Assembly (NCBI RefSeq): GCF_002256285.1 | Contig: NZ_NKJE01000020.1 | Location: forward strand, 1-64,000 | From: Flavobacterium sp. BFFFF1 | Lineage (GTDB): Bacteria; Bacteroidota; Bacteroidia; Flavobacteriales; Flavobacteriaceae | Length of the DNA stretch: 64,000 nt | Direction of reading: 5' to 3' | In this document: in pieces, positions 8,464-16,995 of the stretch | How the letters are laid out: each line of letters opens with the position of its first letter | Position numbering within the stretch: the first letter of the stretch is position 1 | Position numbers and translations under genes: made by a program | Notes under the pieces: model-generated | Seen by the model: only the letters and a program-made list of their open reading frames with translations | The model's database searches: none | What the model was told of the DNA's origin: nothing

Positions 8464-10176
8464 CTATTTTTTGATTAACTTCTGTGTGCTTAAGGCAGTT
8501 TCATCTGCGGGGTCAAGTGCCAGTGCTTTGTCGAGGTTTTCCTGTGCTTTTACTTTGTCACCGGTTTTAGCATAAAAGATGGCAATATTATTGTACGCCT
8601 CGAGGAATTTTGTTCTGTTAGCTGGCTTGGCAAGTTCGGCCTCTCCTTTTTCAGTTACCACACGGATATATTCCTCATAATATTTAGCCATTTCAGCGCG
8701 GGCAGCTGCGTCTTCCTGAAGCAAACTGTTTAGACGGGCTTTATAAATGTACGCATCCTGAGTTGTTGGCGAAGACTTGATTACAGCATCAAATGCAGCA
8801 TTAGCTTTCTGAACGTCTGCTGGATCGGCTTTTTCTGTTTCAGGTTTTGCTGCGTTGAAAAAGTATAAAGAATACCCTAAATAAAAGTTGTCGTAAAGAA
8901 AGTTTCTGGAGTTTTGGTTGGTTACAGCAATCTCATAGATTGCTGACGCTTCCTTATACAATTTCAAGTCAAAAAACTTTTTGCCGAAATCATTTAATTC
9001 ATTAGCCATTCCAGGATCAAGCTCAACACCTTTTCTAACATCAGCAATACCTGTATCAAATAATGCTTTGTCTACAGTCCCGGAAGGTTTGCCGTCTGCC
9101 GTGGTTGTAGTCGTAAGCGCTTTCTGAGTCTTAGCGAGACCCAAATAAAGGTAATCACGACCAATTATCTTTGAACCAGGTTTAGAAATAAACTCATTAA
9201 GCGCCTTGATTGCACCATCAGAATTTCCATTTTGATATGCGGAATACCCCAGATATCGCAAGATTCTCGGATTAACTTTATCCAACTGCTGCATCGCAGT
9301 CGCCTCAGCCTCAAGCGCTTTGTAATCTTTTGTCAAAACAAGGAAATCTGCATGACGCATACGCGAATCCAGTGAATAATCCGTCATGGTCATATACTTC
9401 TCGTAATATTGAATCGCCATGGCATTATATTCAGCATACTTTTGTTTATCATTCAATGCCCAAACATAATAGGTCTCGGCAAGTTCTCTGTATGCCGGCC
9501 CGTAATTTGGATTTGTTGCCAGAATTTTGTCAAATGCTGCTTTAGCTTCAGGGAATGCTTTTGAAAACTTTGTAATTACACCTTGCTGAAGTGATGCCCG
9601 TAATAATGTCTTATCTGCATCTGCGGCATTTCTATAAGCAGAAAATGCTTCATTTGCGTTCTTATCGCCATAATAAGCATCCCCCAAATAGAGCAATACC
9701 TCTGCATTCATGGGTTGGATTACTTTTGCCTTGTTAAGGTACTCTAACGCTTTTTTATAGTCTGGTTTTGTAGGATTCAGGTAGGCTTTACCTATATATA
9801 AAAGCTCTTCAAAATCCTTTTTCCTGACACTTGCTAAAGCCTTGTCAAAATTTGCAGTCGCACCACCTTGATTCGCATTCTCAAGGTCTACCTGACCCAG
9901 GCCAATGTAATTGAAGTTTGCTTCAGATTTTGCCGCCAGCCCTTTTTGAAAAGTTGCTGTCGCGGAATCCTGAAGTTTTTGCGTCAGGTATAAGTTACCT
10001 AAAAAGAAGAAGTTTTTTCCACTTTCAGGTTTGGCAGCCACCAAACCTTTTAATATTTTCTTAGCCTTTTCGTATTGTTCAGCATCGATAGCCTTTTTCG
10101 CCTGATCAAGATCCTGTGCATTCGCAGCTGATCCCAAAATCAAAAACGCAATACTTAAAATTCTCAACTTTTTCAT
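8464..10176 (-). CDS. secreted tetratricopeptide-repeat protein
   Basis: 570 residues with a signal peptide ending at ANA-QD (about residue 20), then many degenerate TPR helices (for example NFFFLGNLYLTQ, EVLLYLGDAYYG, GPAYRELAETYYVWA, AYNNIAIFYAKTGD). It is a periplasmic or outer-membrane-associated scaffold. It is the last gene of the ExbB-ExbD-ExbD-TonB operon, eight bases after the PstS-like gene, and is followed by a strong terminator. The context suggests it assists TonB-dependent energy coupling, as an assembly or peptidoglycan-side partner, but no activity is visible. Confidence 0.85.
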   Translation of the reverse strand: MKKLRILSIAFLILGSAANAQDLDQAKKAIDAEQYEKAKKILKGLVAAKPESGKNFFFLGNLYLTQKLQDSATATFQKGLAAKSEANFNYIGLGQVDLENANQGGATANFDKALASVRKKDFEELLYIGKAYLNPTKPDYKKALEYLNKAKVIQPMNAEVLLYLGDAYYGDKNANEAFSAYRNAADADKTLLRASLQQGVITKFSKAFPEAKAAFDKILATNPNYGPAYRELAETYYVWALNDKQKYAEYNAMAIQYYEKYMTMTDYSLDSRMRHADFLVLTKDYKALEAEATAMQQLDKVNPRILRYLGYSAYQNGNSDGAIKALNEFISKPGSKIIGRDYLYLGLAKTQKALTTTTTADGKPSGTVDKALFDTGIADVRKGVELDPGMANELNDFGKKFFDLKLYKEASAIYEIAVTNQNSRNFLYDNFYLGYSLYFFNAAKPETEKADPADVQKANAAFDAVIKSSPTTQDAYIYKARLNSLLQEDAAARAEMAKYYEEYIRVVTEKGEAELAKPANRTKFLEAYNNIAIFYAKTGDKVKAQENLDKALALDPADETALSTQKLIKK

Positions 10177-10184
10177 ATCAGTTT

Positions 10185-11120
10185 TTATTTAGTATTTATA
10201 TCCTTTCGGATGGTAATATTTCTTGAAGGAATTCGAACCGGAAGCAATCCAGATTTTAAAATAATCCGCTGTCCCCTCTCTCCGGCAATAAAAGAAGCAA
10301 ATCCCATGCCCAAACCGGCAGTTCCCTGAAAATTTAACATATATAGCTTTCGGGTGATGGGATATAATCCCAGTGCAATGTTGGACTGATTGGGCTTGTA
10401 GTATGCACTATCATTTTTCTGATTTTTAACATTTCTGACTGCCATAACCTTTATGTTATTTACCAATTCCTGACATTTGGCATCTGGTTGCAATATAATA
10501 TTGATTCCCACCACACCGACCGCATCCGGGTTTCCCGAAATGTACTTCAGTACTTCTTCTGCGGATTTCATAGAATAAACGTTATCGTGAAGCGAATTGG
10601 TATTTGTACCGGCTAAATTATTCATGATGCTAACCGTGCCGGAATTCGGATTCTCAAAAACAAGCTTTTTCATCAGTGAAGGTTTTCCCTGCATGACATT
10701 TATTGCCTCTTGAAGATCAGCCAAAGTATCTTTTGAATTCTTGTGGGTTATAAAGGCAACTGCATCTGTGCCAAATTCTGTGATCTTGGGATTTATATGC
10801 CTTGATGCCAGAATCTCATTCTCTTTAACAGTTAGTTTTCTAGGTAAAATCACAACTTTCGTCTTGTCACTTAAAAGTGCATTCACAACCTCAGACTCTG
10901 GTTTAGCAATAAGGTTTATTTTAGCGCGATAATCACTTAAAAAAACATCCCTGACATCTTCTACAATGGGAAATATGGATTCATCGACATAAAACGTGGC
11001 TTCGCCGGAAAGTACAGACTCCTCCTGACTGCCCGTTTTCTTTGTGCAACAAATAGCAACCGCGATAACGGCAACACCGACAAACACAATTTTGTATAGT
11101 GATGGATTACGTTTTTTCAT
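10185..11120 (-). CDS. PstS-like substrate-binding lipoprotein
   Basis: 311 residues from the ATG at 11120, one base past the stop of the upstream small gene. A signal sequence ends in AICC, a double-cysteine lipobox near residue 24. The rest is a periplasmic binding protein fold of the PBP-like/PstS type: VDESIFPIVEDVRDVF, the TDAVAFITHKNS strand and the ALGLYPITRKLYM closing segment. No permease or ATPase genes are adjacent, so despite the fold it is probably not part of a phosphate transporter. Placement inside a TonB operon instead suggests an auxiliary role in energy transduction or sensing. Confidence 0.8.
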   Translation of the reverse strand: MKKRNPSLYKIVFVGVAVIAVAICCTKKTGSQEESVLSGEATFYVDESIFPIVEDVRDVFLSDYRAKINLIAKPESEVVNALLSDKTKVVILPRKLTVKENEILASRHINPKITEFGTDAVAFITHKNSKDTLADLQEAINVMQGKPSLMKKLVFENPNSGTVSIMNNLAGTNTNSLHDNVYSMKSAEEVLKYISGNPDAVGVVGINIILQPDAKCQELVNNIKVMAVRNVKNQKNDSAYYKPNQSNIALGLYPITRKLYMLNFQGTAGLGMGFASFIAGERGQRIILKSGLLPVRIPSRNITIRKDINTK

Positions 11121-11121
11121 T

Positions 11122-11346
11122 TTATTTTTTTTGTAACAACCTAACAAAACGAAGCAGTGAATATACGATAAGGACTATGCCAAGGAAGGTTCTGTAATTA
11201 TCCGGAATGCCAAGTGGCAGCCGCTTATCAAAAATCACGAACAATCCCATTGTAAGATAAACCAAAAACAACAGTATGCCTATAAAGAGAAGAAATCGCC
11301 CTTTAAGCGATTTCTGAACTCTTTGATTTGTATCATTTCGGTACAT
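11122..11346 (-). CDS. small two-helix membrane protein of the tonB operon
   Basis: 74 residues with two hydrophobic segments (about 16-38 and 52-70) joined by a short loop (DKRLPLGIPDNY), and basic ends. It is certainly translated with its neighbours: its ATG overlaps the tonB stop in TAATG, and its stop lies one base before the PstS-like ATG. Function unknown. Its place between TonB and the binding protein suggests an accessory subunit of the ExbBD-TonB complex. Confidence 0.82.
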   Translation of the reverse strand: MYRNDTNQRVQKSLKGRFLLFIGILLFLVYLTMGLFVIFDKRLPLGIPDNYRTFLGIVLIVYSLLRFVRLLQKK

Positions 11347-12146
11347 TAATCTCCTTGTTGAACGATTTTAATCGGAAGATTAAACCTTGATCTTACAGAA
11401 CGTCCATTTTGAACACCTGGTTTCCATTTAGGAGAACTTCTCAAAAGCCTCTCTGCCTCTTTTCCAGTTCCGTATCCTAGATCCCTAAGCACTTTAATGT
11501 CCGTAAGGCTTCCATCTTTTTCAACAACAAATGTCACAATGATGTTACCATTAATGGTTTCACCTTCGGGAACACGAAATTTCTTCTTAACGTACTCGTA
11601 GAATGCTGGCAAACCTCCTCCAGGAAACTCTGCTGGAATCTCTACGTTGTTGTAAACCGTATTATCCTCTACAACTTTTGATTCTGGCGGGCCGTCTCCT
11701 GATGGATCATCCACCACAATTCTACCATCGTCCTGACCTTTCACATCTTTAGCCCCGACGTTTTTGTCCTTCAGTTCTTCAATTGTCTTGATTTCCTCGA
11801 CAACTTCCTCCTTCTTAACAACTTTTGGAGGCACAAATTTCACCTCATCAATTTTTGGAGCAGGTGGCGGTGGCGGTGGAGGCGGTACAAGAGGCTTATC
11901 TGGCGGTGGAGGCGGTGGTAAATTGGCCATATCGACCATCTTTACCTTTTCCTTTTCATCATCGTCGCTCTTACCCCAGTCAATCATTGGAAGCGCAAGC
12001 AATGCACTAAAAAATAACGCACCGATTAGCAACGCAATCATTGTTACTTTAGGATTTTTTTTACGCAATTCGTAAGCACCGTAACTTTTATTACGGCCTT
12101 CGAACACCATATCAATCCATTTCTGTTTAAATATATCTAATTTCAT
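11346..12146 (-). CDS. tonB: energy transducer TonB
   Basis: 266 residues. A cytoplasmic N-terminus (residues 1-35) precedes one membrane helix (about 36-56), a proline-rich periplasmic linker (LPPPPPPDKP and VPPPPPPPPAP, about 76-97) and a C-terminal TonB domain (about 170-266) with the FPGGGLPAFYEYVKK and VTFVVEKDGSLTDIKVLRDLG motifs. It transmits the proton motive force from ExbB/ExbD to outer-membrane TonB-dependent receptors such as the one encoded at 47.9 kb. It is the fourth gene of the operon. Confidence 0.95.
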   Translation of the reverse strand: MKLDIFKQKWIDMVFEGRNKSYGAYELRKKNPKVTMIALLIGALFFSALLALPMIDWGKSDDDEKEKVKMVDMANLPPPPPPDKPLVPPPPPPPPAPKIDEVKFVPPKVVKKEEVVEEIKTIEELKDKNVGAKDVKGQDDGRIVVDDPSGDGPPESKVVEDNTVYNNVEIPAEFPGGGLPAFYEYVKKKFRVPEGETINGNIIVTFVVEKDGSLTDIKVLRDLGYGTGKEAERLLRSSPKWKPGVQNGRSVRSRFNLPIKIVQQGD

Positions 12147-12182
12147 CTTTATAATTTGTTATTTGTTTTTGAGTAACAAATT

Positions 12183-12710
12183 TTACTTTTCAAACAGCTT
12201 AGCTTCCTCCTTGGTGATGTCAACGATAGCGTAGGTCGGAACTTTACAAATGGCGATTTCATCTAGAATATCCACCAGATTCTTGTAATTTGCTTTTTTA
12301 TCCGCCTTGATCAACACAATGACTCCTTTATCAGCAGCTCCCATTGTAATAGGCACCGAAGCTTTTTTCTCAAGGATTTTTTTTCTGATTCCGTTTTTCC
12401 CGTATCCTATATCCGTTGGCTCTTCAATTGGTGACGCAAACTGACCCATGTAATATTTCAACCTATTATTCGGTCCAATAAGAACCGTGAGGGTTCTCGC
12501 ATCAGCAATCTTAATAAACTCAGTTTTAGTCTTATCAGGCATCGGCAAATCCATCGATTGTGGTTTTGACAACGAGGTCGTAAGCATAAAGAACGTAATC
12601 AGTAAAAATGCCAAATCCACCATCGCGGTCAAATCCACTTTTGCATTCGATTTTTTACTCCTTACTTTGCCTTTACCACCGCCGCTGTCGCCGGTATTTA
12701 ATTCAGCCAT
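12183..12710 (-). CDS. exbD: biopolymer transport protein ExbD (second copy)
   Basis: 175 residues. A short basic N-terminus precedes a single membrane helix carrying the conserved aspartate (VDLTAMVDLAFLLITFFM, about 25-42), followed by a periplasmic domain. The Asp in the helix is the proton-path residue of the ExbD/TolR family. It lies 11 bases downstream of the other exbD and upstream of tonB. Confidence 0.93.
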   Translation of the reverse strand: MAELNTGDSGGGKGKVRSKKSNAKVDLTAMVDLAFLLITFFMLTTSLSKPQSMDLPMPDKTKTEFIKIADARTLTVLIGPNNRLKYYMGQFASPIEEPTDIGYGKNGIRKKILEKKASVPITMGAADKGVIVLIKADKKANYKNLVDILDEIAICKVPTYAIVDITKEEAKLFEK

Positions 12711-12721
12711 GTTGGTATGTT

Positions 12722-13345
12722 TTAGAAATTATCACTCCTCAGTCCGGTGACCAGGTAGAATTTGTTTACTTTTTGATCCTGCAGAATATCCATCACCGCT
12801 TTGATCTGAGGATATTGTTCTTTAGCGTCGCCTTTGATGGCGAAGTTAAGCTGTTCCAAATTGGTCTCTGCATTGGCATTTCTTGCCTGCAGTATCCAGT
12901 CTGACAACTCGTTTTTGTTTGGGATGGTATCGTGCGGGATACCGATCTGCTGCCCTTTTACGTTACGCTGCGTTGAAGTCATTCCGATTAAAGTCTTCAA
13001 TTGATTGAACGGAACACCAAACTCATCCATAAGACCGAATTTAGTGATTTCATCATCAGAAAACTTCACCCCTTTAAGTTCTGCCATTTTTTTCAGCGTC
13101 TCTCTCCTGATTGGAATTTCTTTGATCCCCATAAAAACCTTACCGTTGTCACCAATGGTAATAATTGCAAGGTTTTTCTCCGGCAGCTTGTCTTCAACCG
13201 TAGAGTTTGGTGTGTCTACCGGTAAAGGCTCAGGCTGCTTGGCGGTCGCAGTTAATATAAAGAAAGTCAGCAAAAGGAACGCAACATCACACATCGCTGT
13301 CATATCGATGGATGTTGCCTTTTTAGACATTTTTACTTTAGCCAT
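12722..13345 (-). CDS. exbD: biopolymer transport protein ExbD (first copy)
   Basis: 207 residues with the ExbD layout: membrane helix with the conserved Asp (IDMTAMCDVAFLLLTFFIL, about 13-31) and a periplasmic domain longer than in the neighbouring copy, ending in an ExbD-like KVNKFYLVTGL strand. Two unequal ExbD copies after one ExbB are usual in Bacteroidetes; the pair may form heterodimers in the ExbB pore. Confidence 0.93.
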   Translation of the reverse strand: MAKVKMSKKATSIDMTAMCDVAFLLLTFFILTATAKQPEPLPVDTPNSTVEDKLPEKNLAIITIGDNGKVFMGIKEIPIRRETLKKMAELKGVKFSDDEITKFGLMDEFGVPFNQLKTLIGMTSTQRNVKGQQIGIPHDTIPNKNELSDWILQARNANAETNLEQLNFAIKGDAKEQYPQIKAVMDILQDQKVNKFYLVTGLRSDNF

Positions 13346-13378
13346 TTTATCTTTTTTACGGATTCCTCCGATTAATAA

Positions 13379-14239
13379 TTAACCTCTTAAACTTCCTCTG
13401 AAACGTCTGTAAGTTCCAACGATTGTAGAACCTGCCTCGTCAATTGAATACGTAAGCGTATCAATTTTTGAAGTAAAGAAGTTGTACATGATAATTGCTA
13501 ATGCAGAAGTTGAGATACCTGTAGCTGTGTTGATAAGTGCTTCAGAGATACCGTTTGCAAGTGCGGCCTGGTCAGGAGTACCTGAAGTTGCCAATGCACC
13601 AAACGCCGTGATCATACCGGTTACTGTTCCTAAAAGCCCAGCAAGTGTTCCCAAGGAAACCAAAGTAGAAATGATTGTCAGGTTTTTCTCCAGCATTGGC
13701 ATTTCCAAAGAAGTTGCCTCCTCGATTTCTTTTTGGATTGTTTCGGCAGCAGCTTCGCTGTCGAAGCCTTCTTTCTTCACTTCATTATATTTAATTAAAG
13801 CTGCTTTAATTGCATTGGCCACTGAACCTTTCTGCTTGTCGCAGTCTGCAATTGCTGCGTCAATGTTGTTGCTTTGGATGTTGCCCTGAACGCTTTTCAT
13901 GAATTTATCCAAACTTCCCGTTCCGGCCGCTTTGGAAATAACGAAGAAACGCTCAATAGAGAATACAATTACCATCAACAATAATCCCATCAACACGGGA
14001 ACGATTTTACCTCCCTTGTAAACCATCGCAAGATAATCTCCAGGTTTTGGGTGACCTGCCTCAGCGCCGCTGTTGATCATTTCTTTTTCATTTTCAAAGT
14101 GAGATGGGTCACCCATCAGGAATTTCCAGATTAATATCCCGATAACAATACAGGCAATAATTACAATTCCGGTAAACAAATTACCTCCATTTGATCCTGA
14201 TTCTTTCTTCGCTGCAGTAGCGTTTGATGCATTTGCCAT
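13379..14239 (-). CDS. exbB: MotA/TolQ/ExbB proton channel family protein
   Basis: 286 residues. There are hydrophobic helices at about 22-42 and 80-100, and a pair near 190-260 with the LGTLAGLLGTVTGMI and TATGISTSALAI segments typical of ExbB/TolQ. It forms the pentameric proton channel that drives TonB and heads the operon. A TAAATTTG -7 box lies at 14321-14328, giving a 5' leader of about 75 nt. The 400-base gap to the divergent gene at 14647 holds only the two promoters and AT-rich sequence. Confidence 0.95.
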   Translation of the reverse strand: MANASNATAAKKESGSNGGNLFTGIVIIACIVIGILIWKFLMGDPSHFENEKEMINSGAEAGHPKPGDYLAMVYKGGKIVPVLMGLLLMVIVFSIERFFVISKAAGTGSLDKFMKSVQGNIQSNNIDAAIADCDKQKGSVANAIKAALIKYNEVKKEGFDSEAAAETIQKEIEEATSLEMPMLEKNLTIISTLVSLGTLAGLLGTVTGMITAFGALATSGTPDQAALANGISEALINTATGISTSALAIIMYNFFTSKIDTLTYSIDEAGSTIVGTYRRFRGSLRG

Positions 14240-14646
14240 TTTCTTAAATTTTTAGTTTTTGAAATTTAATAGTTTTTAATACTTAATAGGTTTGTTAAAT
14301 GATAATTTTTATCAGAACGACAAATTTATATTTTTAGTGGAGAAAAAAAAATAAATTTTAACTTTTTGTCCATTATTAACAGTAATTAAAGACAATGTTA
14401 AATCCCAGTAAATTCAAGGAAAAATGGTCATTTTTTATAAATATGCCCCCAAGAACATTAAATTACGGAATTATCAATAACCCATACGCCAAATTGGACT
14501 TTTTTATTGCTAAAACCACAACGCGATATCGATATAATTTTCACACATCCTTTCCTGTTAAAGTTAAACAACGTAACGTTAAATTCACATTCGTTGGGTC
14601 GCAGCGCCTTAAAAAGTATTTTTTATACATTTGAAAAAAAACATTA

Positions 14647-15015
14647 ATGAAAAGTTTTGCGACAATAGGCCTGTTGATCTTGTCGAATATATTCATGACG
14701 CTTGCCTGGTATGGACACCTGAAGTTTAAGGAACTAAAATGGTTCGAGAACGCAGGACTGATCACAATAATCCTGCTCAGCTGGGGACTGGCGCTTTTTG
14801 AATATTGTTTCCAGGTGCCGGCAAATAAGATTGGCTTTGAAGGCAATGGCGGTCCATTTACATTAATGCAATTGAAAGTAATCCAGGAAGCTATAACTCT
14901 GGTCGTCTTCGTGATTTTTTCGATGCTTTTTTTTAAGGGCGAAACGTTTCGATGGAACCATGCGGTGGGTTTTCTGTTCCTGATCCTTGCCGTATATTTT
15001 ATATTTAAAAAATAG
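14647..15015 (+). CDS. DMT family membrane protein (DUF486)
   Basis: 122 residues with four membrane helices (about 5-18, 33-53, 78-98, 102-120). It matches the DUF486 branch of the drug/metabolite transporter superfamily, with the signature AWYGHLKF and EYCFQVPANKIG segments. Substrate unknown; with four helices it must dimerise to transport. A TACATTTG -7 box (14626-14633) ends 13 bases before the ATG, giving a very short 5' UTR. The cupin gene follows after four bases. Confidence 0.87.
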   Translation: MKSFATIGLLILSNIFMTLAWYGHLKFKELKWFENAGLITIILLSWGLALFEYCFQVPANKIGFEGNGGPFTLMQLKVIQEAITLVVFVIFSMLFFKGETFRWNHAVGFLFLILAVYFIFKK

Positions 15016-15019
15016 TACA

Positions 15020-15379
15020 ATGAAAAGCTACACAATCCAGAAAAATCCGTTTGTAGTCCCAACTACTGATGGAAAATTAATCGAGGAGCATCATGGGAAG
15101 GCATCAACAGCAAACGACGCGATCTCTATCGCACATATGATTGCTCCCCCACATTGGAGTGAGCCATTCCAAACGCCTGAATTCGAAGAATATACCTACA
15201 TCATTAAAGGGAGGAAACAATTTACGATTGATGGTGAAAACATCGTTCTCGAAGCAGGCCAATCCATTAAGATTGAAAAAAACACCAGAGTTCAGTATTC
15301 AAATCCATTTGACGAACCTTGCGAATACCTTGCGATTTGCAAACCTGCATTCGACTTTAACAAAGTGCATCGCGAATAA
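15020..15379 (+). CDS. cupin domain-containing protein
   Basis: 119 residues, a single small beta-barrel cupin. Motif 1 is around APPHWSEPFQTPEFEEYTYI (about 42-61), with H46, E50 and E56 as possible metal ligands, and motif 2 is around GENIVLEAGQSIKI. It probably binds a small ligand or has an isomerase/dioxygenase-like role; the substrate is unknown. The start at 15020 was chosen because it follows the DUF486 stop by four bases; the longer frame would overlap it. Its stop is one base from that of the convergent kmo gene. Confidence 0.82.
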   Translation: MKSYTIQKNPFVVPTTDGKLIEEHHGKASTANDAISIAHMIAPPHWSEPFQTPEFEEYTYIIKGRKQFTIDGENIVLEAGQSIKIEKNTRVQYSNPFDEPCEYLAICKPAFDFNKVHRE

Positions 15380-15380
15380 G

Positions 15381-16724
15381 CTACTCCGTTTTTAAAAGCG
15401 ACAATATCCTATTTTCAACAGGCTCAGAATCCCATATATTTTCAATATCCGGCAATTGCATGATGCTGTCCATAATGGCCTTCTGCCTGTCGCCTAATGC
15501 GAGGGCTTCTGAGTAAGGCCTGTGGCTGAAAGTAACCCTGCTGTATAACGGGATCCACTTGTCAGGATGTTTTTCGTAGAAACGCTTTTCAATCTTCTTT
15601 TGAAGTAGAAATTTATCGTCGGCAGTTTTCGAACTCATTTCCATAAAATTTCGATACGATAACTCTGCAATAGCATCCGCATTAGGCTTTCTGGATTTTT
15701 CATATTCTGAAAATATCTTTTTCCAGTCATTCCCGTAACGTTGCATCATATCGTTCAAAATTGAAATATCTTCAAATCCCGCATTCATTCCTTGTCCGTA
15801 GAACGGCACAATAGCATGGCATGCATCTCCAATTAATGCCACTTTATCGTCATAAGTCCAAGGAAAACACTTCATGGTTACGAGTGTGCTCGTAGGGTTT
15901 TTGAAAAAATCCTCGGCCAACTTCGGTATGACCTCAACGGAATCCGGAAAGTTCTTTTCAAAAAACGAAACAACTTCTGAATGAGTGTTCAGCTTTTCAA
16001 AGGAATTCTCCCCTTCAAACGGCATAAACAATGTACAGGTAAAACTACCGTCAAGATTGGGCAGCGCAATCAGCATGTATTCGCCGCGCGGCCAAATGTG
16101 AAATGAATTTTTGTCGAGCTTATGGGATCCATCGTCATTTGCGGGAATATTAAGTTCCTTATATCCCGTGTTCAAAAATTCCTGAGAATAATTAAACATA
16201 CTTTGCCGTTGCATACGGTGACGGATTCTTGAAAAAGCACCATCCGCGCCGAAAACCATATCATAGCTAAGGTCTTTCCATTCCCCCCGTTCTGTTTCTC
16301 CAATATGCAAAGTGGCATCAGATAACGTAACATCCCACACCCGCTGCTCAAAGAAAAACTGAGCGCCTGCGGCTTCCGCAAGATCAATCATCTTTCTGTT
16401 TAGGCTGCCTCTGGAAATAGAATAAATACTCTCTCCTTCCAGCCCGTAATTCTGTAGCGTAATCTTATCGCGGACGTGTATCGCCCGTTTGTCCATCGGA
16501 ATGGCGATCTCCCGTACTGCATCTCCGATTCCAACGGTATCCAGCGCTTTCCAACCCCGGTGTGACATCGCCAGGTTGATTGACCGCCCGGAAAACTGGA
16601 TTTTCCTGATGTCTGGGCTACGATCAAAAATATGTACGGTGTGTCCTTCTTTCCTAAGATAAACCGCCAGTAAAGAACCTACAAGTCCTGAACCAACGAT
16701 TGCAATTTTGAGGGGATTCTGCAT
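15381..16724 (-). CDS. kmo: kynurenine 3-monooxygenase
   Basis: 447 residues, FAD-dependent hydroxylase converting L-kynurenine to 3-hydroxykynurenine. The N-terminal dinucleotide fold IVGSGLVGSLLAVYLRKEG, the RSINLAMSHRGW segment typical of KMO, the GADGAFSRIRHRM motif and the LIGDACHAIVPFYGQGMNAG FAD-ribityl motif are all present and intact. The start at 16724 is preferred over 16760 because a TAATTTTG -7 box (16748-16755) lies between them. Together with kynureninase at 18.7 kb it indicates tryptophan degradation toward 3-hydroxyanthranilate and probably NAD. Confidence 0.94.
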   Translation of the reverse strand: MQNPLKIAIVGSGLVGSLLAVYLRKEGHTVHIFDRSPDIRKIQFSGRSINLAMSHRGWKALDTVGIGDAVREIAIPMDKRAIHVRDKITLQNYGLEGESIYSISRGSLNRKMIDLAEAAGAQFFFEQRVWDVTLSDATLHIGETERGEWKDLSYDMVFGADGAFSRIRHRMQRQSMFNYSQEFLNTGYKELNIPANDDGSHKLDKNSFHIWPRGEYMLIALPNLDGSFTCTLFMPFEGENSFEKLNTHSEVVSFFEKNFPDSVEVIPKLAEDFFKNPTSTLVTMKCFPWTYDDKVALIGDACHAIVPFYGQGMNAGFEDISILNDMMQRYGNDWKKIFSEYEKSRKPNADAIAELSYRNFMEMSSKTADDKFLLQKKIEKRFYEKHPDKWIPLYSRVTFSHRPYSEALALGDRQKAIMDSIMQLPDIENIWDSEPVENRILSLLKTE

Positions 16725-16995
16725 CAGGCGATTTGTGAATGAGACGACAAAATTACGCAATAATGAAGATAATCTTATGAAAACGTTTCAAATATTTAAT
16801 CCACCAAACCACACCTATCTGACCTCTTGGCAAAATCATAAAAATTTGAAGGCGAACATCCCATTAAAAAATCGATTTTGTTAAATTAGTAACGTTTTTT
16901 GTAAAATTTATTAAAAATATATGATTTGCAACACCGTACTGGAAAAACACCTACTTTTAAACTGAAAAACCAATTATCCAACAAAATCTCTTACA

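Noticed and set aside
11764..12075. Glycine-rich ORF antisense to tonB
   Set aside because: It is the shadow of the proline-rich linker on the opposite strand.
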